From positions 1 through 16,225 of the forward strand of contig PJAB01001220.1 of NCBI GenBank assembly GCA_002887195.1: 16,225 nucleotides of DNA. Direction: 5' to 3'. Position numbers and translations under genes: made by a program. This DNA comes from Chrysochromulina parva (taxonomy: Eukaryota; Haptophyta; Prymnesiales; Chrysochromulinaceae). Positions 13,227 to 16,225 of this stretch are shown one piece after another (positions within the stretch are counted from its first letter, which is position 1; every line of letters begins with the position of its first letter). A model generated the notes under the pieces. It saw only the letters and a program-made list of their open reading frames with translations, ran no database searches and was not told the DNA's origin.

Positions 13227-16225
13227 TCACCGCCCCATGCCGCGCGGCGGCGGTGGCTGGTGGAGGTTGGGAGGTCGTTTCGTCGTCTCCCTGGAGCGGC
13301 CGCCGCCACCGCGCTCGCGGCTGCAGCTGCGGCTGCGGCTGCGGCTGCGGCTGCCGCTACGCCCCTTGCGCTGTGACTCGCGTCGGGGAGGCATCGAGCC
13401 GCGGTGCTTCTCGCTACCGCTGCCGCCACCGCCACCTTGCTTGTCGGGAAACTTACGCCGCAACGCGGGGCTGCGGCTGCGCTCGCGTTCGCGGCTGCGC
13501 TCGCGGCTGCGGCTGCGCTCCTTGTCGCGTCGGCCTCCTCGCTCTGCGCGATCGCCGCGACCACCGCGGCCGCGGCTGCGGCTGCGGCTGCGGCTGCGGC
13601 GTCGGCTGCGGCTACGGCTACGGCTGCGGCTGCGGCTACGGTGCGCTCGCGGGCTTCGTGAAGATGCGTCGCCACCGCTGCCGCGGCCGCCGCCGCCACG
13701 CCGCTCACGTGAAGCCGAACGCTCACGATGGCGCCCACGGCTGCGGCTGCGAGATCGACTGCGAGATCGGCTCCGTGGACGCGCTGTGCCGAGCGCTGGC
13801 GCGCGTGTGTGCGACGCCGTGCCGAGCGCGCGCGTCGTCAGCGCGTCACGCGCGCCGTCGCCGCCGATATCGCGCCGGTTCGCCGCTGTGAAGGATGAAG
13901 GGCCGCCGCTGTGAAGGGCCGCTGTGAAGGATGAAGGGCCGCCGCCCGCATCCCCCGCCGTTGCTGACTGAGGAAGAGCTATTCCGGCCGTTGCGGCGGT
14001 TGCGGCCTTCGTCTCGGCTGCCGCTGCGGCCGCTGCGGCCGCAGCGGCGGTTGCGGCCTTCGCCGCGGCTGCCGCCCTGGACGCTTCCGCCTCCTCCTTC
14101 GCCGCCTGTGCGCGTGCGAGCGCGAGCGCCGCTTCCTTCGCAGTGTCCCTTTCCTTGCGCTCCTTTTCGCGCATCTCGCGTAGCTCCTTCTCGGCGAGGG
14201 TGACGACGCTCAGCTTGGCGCGCGTCGCGAGCTTCTTCTTGGTCGCCGAGAGCAGCGGCCGGGAGCCCGAGCCAAAGCCGCCGCTGCTCCCGCCACCGAA
14301 GAGGCCGCCGCTGCAGCTCGCGACGGAGGGCGATGTGGCTGCGGCGCCGGTAGCCTCATCGTCGTCGGCGCCGTCGGCGCCGTCCTCAGCGCACGCTGCC
14401 GCCGCCTCGGCCGCAGCCGCCTCGGCCTCCGCCACCGCGGCCGCGGCCTCTGCAGCCGCCACCGCGGCGGCGGCAGCGCTGGCCTCTGCAGCACTGGCAG
14501 CGGGCGCACGGGCAGCCGTTGCCGCCGCGGGGCTTGCGCTCGACCTCGAGTCCGCAGCTGCGGCCACGTAACCAACGCCCGGCACGGCGCCCGGCATGGC
14601 GCCCGGCACGGCGCCCGGCACGGCGCCCGACTCCTCAGACTCCCGACGTTTGAGACGTGCGAGCCGTCGTGCCGCAGGATCAAGGCTGGGCGCGTCGGCG
14701 TGCGCCGAGAGTGGCGCCGTGCCCACGGAGGTTGACGACGCTGACGACGCTGACGAACCCGACGAGAGTGACGTCGTGCCCACGGAGGTTGACAAAGCTG
14801 ACGAACCCGCCGAGAGTGACGTCGTGCCCGCGGCCGCCGCTGCTGGCGCACCGCCGCCCGCCGCCATCGTGCCCCCCCCTCCGGTGCAGTTAGGGAAGGA
14901 TGCGCTCCCCGTGGCAGCAGCGTCGCCAGTGCTACTGCCGACGGCGCCTTTGGGCTCGGCTGGCGTTGCCATGCTGCCGCGGGAAGGTGAGGTTGACGAA
15001 GCTGACGAAGCTGACGAGCCCGACGACTCGCCTGCCCTCGCTGCTGCCGCTGCGGGCGGCGGCGGCGGCGGCGGCGGGCGGATGGGCGGCGGCGGCGGCG
15101 GACGCAGCGATGATTGCGGCGGGCCAGCGGAGCTCGGGAGGCGCGAGGGCGGCGGTGGAGGCGGAGGCGGAGGAGGGCCACTCGAAAAGCCGGTACGACG
15201 TGCGGGTCGCGGCGGCGGGGGCAGGGGCGAACCGCCGTAGGCTCCCGGTGACTGCGAGCGCGGCGGCGGAGGCGCACCCCCTCCGAAAGGCATCCGCGGT
15301 GGCGGCGGCGGCGGCGGCGGTACGAGAGACTTTGAAGGAGGCGGTGGCGGCGGCTTCCCAGCGCCCATCCCGGCGCCCTCGAAGCCCGGTTGACGAAGCT
15401 GGGCGCGCGCCACCCCAGCTGCCGAGCCAAGCGCGCCGCCCGCCGGCCACTGCGCGAGAAGATCGCGCACCAACGGGACTGCACGGCGCACCCCTTCAGG
15501 AGTACCTGTAATCTTGATCGCGTTCATACGACTCGACTCCTCGGCCTCCTTGATGGACACCTCGGCACCGGTCACCTGCTTGATACGCACGGCAGCGGCG
15601 GGCCCGTCGCCCGCGGCGCCGCCGATCCCCGTCAGCCGCTCGCGCCAAATGTTGAGCGGCTCCCCCGTGTCCGGGATGGGGAGCAAGGTCGACATACACG
15701 ATGGCATCGCTGCGGACCATGTGCTGATCGTCACCGACGGGTTCGAGGGAGCTGCTGCTCCTGCTGCTGCGAGGCTGGCGCTGGCGCCGCCGCCGCCGCC
15801 GCCGCCGCTGCTCCTGTAGCTGCTGCTGCCGTTGCTGCCGTCGACGTCGCCCTTCCTCGCGTCGGACCAACGCGAGGCGCGTGGGGGGGGGGCGCGCGGG
15901 GGGGGGGCGCTCGCAGATGCGCCAGAGGGCCCCGGCGCGCCGGCGCCCGCGCCGGCGCCTTCAGAGGAGGACGAGCCCGGAGACCCCGCCTCTGCCGCCG
16001 CCGTGCCGCCGCCGAAGCCGCCGCCGAAGCCGCTGCTAGCAGAGCCCGACACGGCGCCGGTGCCGCCCCAGCCGCCGCCGCCGCCGCCGCCGCTGGCCCA
16101 GCCGCCCGCCGCCACGCCTCCTATCGGAGGGCTGAGGGACGACGACGACGGTGCGCTGCCCGCGCGGCCGGCGCCACCGTAGCCGCCATAGACGGTGGGC
16201 GTGGCGACGTGCCCATCACGGCGCC
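13227..16225 (-). CDS. KH-like, polyproline, RS-domain RNA-binding protein (5' end outside the window)
   Basis: The frame stays open to the right edge, so at least 998 residues are visible and the start is missing. In order: Gly/Ser/Ala-rich N-terminal part; a KH-like fold at about 15450-15645 (IGG, VRIKQVTGAEVSI, NAIKITGTPEGV, then a helix); proline runs (15050-15350); Ser/Thr/Ala-rich repeats; poly-Ala; a charged helix (EKELREMREKERKERD); and a long C-terminal Arg-Ser domain (about 13230-13860). A KH fold with an RS tail suggests a nuclear pre-mRNA splicing or processing factor; RS domains are usually phosphorylated and bind other SR proteins. The GxxG loop of the KH domain is not clear, so RNA binding is inferred. 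Low-complexity stretches make part of the frame hard to verify, and a hidden intron is possible. Confidence 0.7.
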   Translation of the reverse strand, partial: RRDGHVATPTVYGGYGGAGRAGSAPSSSSLSPPIGGVAAGGWASGGGGGGGWGGTGAVSGSASSGFGGGFGGGTAAAEAGSPGSSSSEGAGAGAGAPGPSGASASAPPPRAPPPRASRWSDARKGDVDGSNGSSSYRSSGGGGGGGASASLAAAGAAAPSNPSVTISTWSAAMPSCMSTLLPIPDTGEPLNIWRERLTGIGGAAGDGPAAAVRIKQVTGAEVSIKEAEESSRMNAIKITGTPEGVRRAVPLVRDLLAQWPAGGALGSAAGVARAQLRQPGFEGAGMGAGKPPPPPPSKSLVPPPPPPPPRMPFGGGAPPPPRSQSPGAYGGSPLPPPPRPARRTGFSSGPPPPPPPPPPSRLPSSAGPPQSSLRPPPPPPIRPPPPPPPPAAAAARAGESSGSSASSASSTSPSRGSMATPAEPKGAVGSSTGDAAATGSASFPNCTGGGGTMAAGGGAPAAAAAGTTSLSAGSSALSTSVGTTSLSSGSSASSASSTSVGTAPLSAHADAPSLDPAARRLARLKRRESEESGAVPGAVPGAMPGAVPGVGYVAAAADSRSSASPAAATAARAPAASAAEASAAAAAVAAAEAAAAVAEAEAAAAEAAAACAEDGADGADDDEATGAAATSPSVASCSGGLFGGGSSGGFGSGSRPLLSATKKKLATRAKLSVVTLAEKELREMREKERKERDTAKEAALALARAQAAKEEAEASRAAAAAKAATAAAAAAAAAAAETKAATAATAGIALPQSATAGDAGGGPSSFTAALHSGGPSSFTAANRRDIGGDGARDALTTRALGTASHTRAPALGTARPRSRSRSRSRSRSRGRHRERSASRERRGGGGRGSGGDASSRSPRAHRSRSRSRSRSRSRRRSRSRSRSRGRGGRGDRAERGGRRDKERSRSRERSRERERSRSPALRRKFPDKQGGGGGSGSEKHRGSMPPRRESQRKGRSGSRSRSRSRSCSRERGGGGRSRETTKRPPNLHQPPPPRGMGR
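13320..13650 (-). repeat. GCGGCT hexamer arrays encoding Arg-Ser repeats
   Basis: Several runs of GCGGCT on + (near 13320-13358, 13470-13516 and 13566-13640) are read on - as alternating Arg and Ser codons. These account for most of the RS domain. Confidence 0.8.
13875..13945 (-). repeat. Tandem duplication encoding a repeated GGPSSFTAA
   Basis: CGCTGTGAAGGATGAAGGGC occurs twice with a shorter GCCGCTGTGAAGGGCC copy between. It gives GGPSSFTAALHSGGPSSFTAA in the protein, just before the RS domain. Confidence 0.75.
14580..14634 (-). repeat. 12-base minisatellite (GGCACGGCGCCC) encoding GAVP repeats
   Basis: Four to five units with a single A/T variant encode GAVPGAVPGAMPGAVPG in the KH-RS protein. 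They lie between the Ala-rich part and a basic RRLARLKRRE segment. Confidence 0.85.
14720..14832 (-). repeat. Imperfect 60-66-base repeat with GACGACGCT units
   Basis: GTGCCCACGGAGGTTGAC occurs twice, each followed by GCTGACGA-type units and GAGAGTGACGTCGTGCCC. Read on -, it encodes repeats of VGTTSLSSGSS and SSASST. A shorter relative (GTTGACGAAGCTGACGAAG) lies at about 14992-15010. Confidence 0.8.

Overview
The window looks like nuclear DNA of a GC-rich unicellular eukaryote. Evidence: a gene that reads through only if seven GT..AG introns are removed, a second spliced gene on the other strand, an arginine/serine-rich splicing-type protein, a TKL-like kinase, a secreted glycoside hydrolase fused to a pectinacetylesterase-like domain, and abundant in-frame minisatellites. 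Compact spacing, strong G/C preference and this domain mix suggest a microalga such as a haptophyte or pelagophyte. That placement is inference; no marker gene is present.

Layout. Every gene in the left half is on + and every gene in the right half is on -, converging near 8644-9031. On +: (1) a large spliced gene (197-5405, eight exons) for a secreted GH2 glycosidase with a PAN/apple-like insert and a C-terminal pectinacetylesterase/Notum-like (CE13) domain; (2) an intronless MATE-family transporter (5632-7380); (3) a DUF1415 protein (7521-8183) with a TATA-like box overlapping the MATE stop codon; (4) a doubtful 57-residue single-pass membrane ORF (8470-8643). On -: (5) a TKL-like protein kinase with a long activation-loop insert (9032-11188); (6) a two-exon Methyltransf_32-like SAM methyltransferase (11414-13091); (7) the 3' part of a KH-polyproline-RS domain protein running off the right edge (13227-16225).

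The most unusual content is the intron set of gene 1. Introns 2, 5 and 7 end in the same 23-base core (one variable base), followed by a C-rich tract and CACAG. The core contains a branch-point-like CTCAT 23-30 bases before the acceptor. In introns 2 and 5 the first bases of the intron are repeated exactly as the first bases of the next exon; intron 7 shows this in diverged form. This is the layout expected of introner-type insertions in which the element brings one splice site and the target duplication supplies the other. Introns 1-3 and 7 also carry arrays of about 10 bases (TGATTGCGAC, TGATGACGAC, TGATGACCAC) that repeat a CTGAT branch-point-like motif, and copies of flanking exon sequence lie inside several introns. 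The other genes are intronless or have one plain intron.

Functionally, gene 1 probably makes an extracellular or endomembrane enzyme that removes sugars and acetyl groups from polysaccharides. The remaining genes look like unrelated housekeeping or signalling loci without an evident shared pathway.
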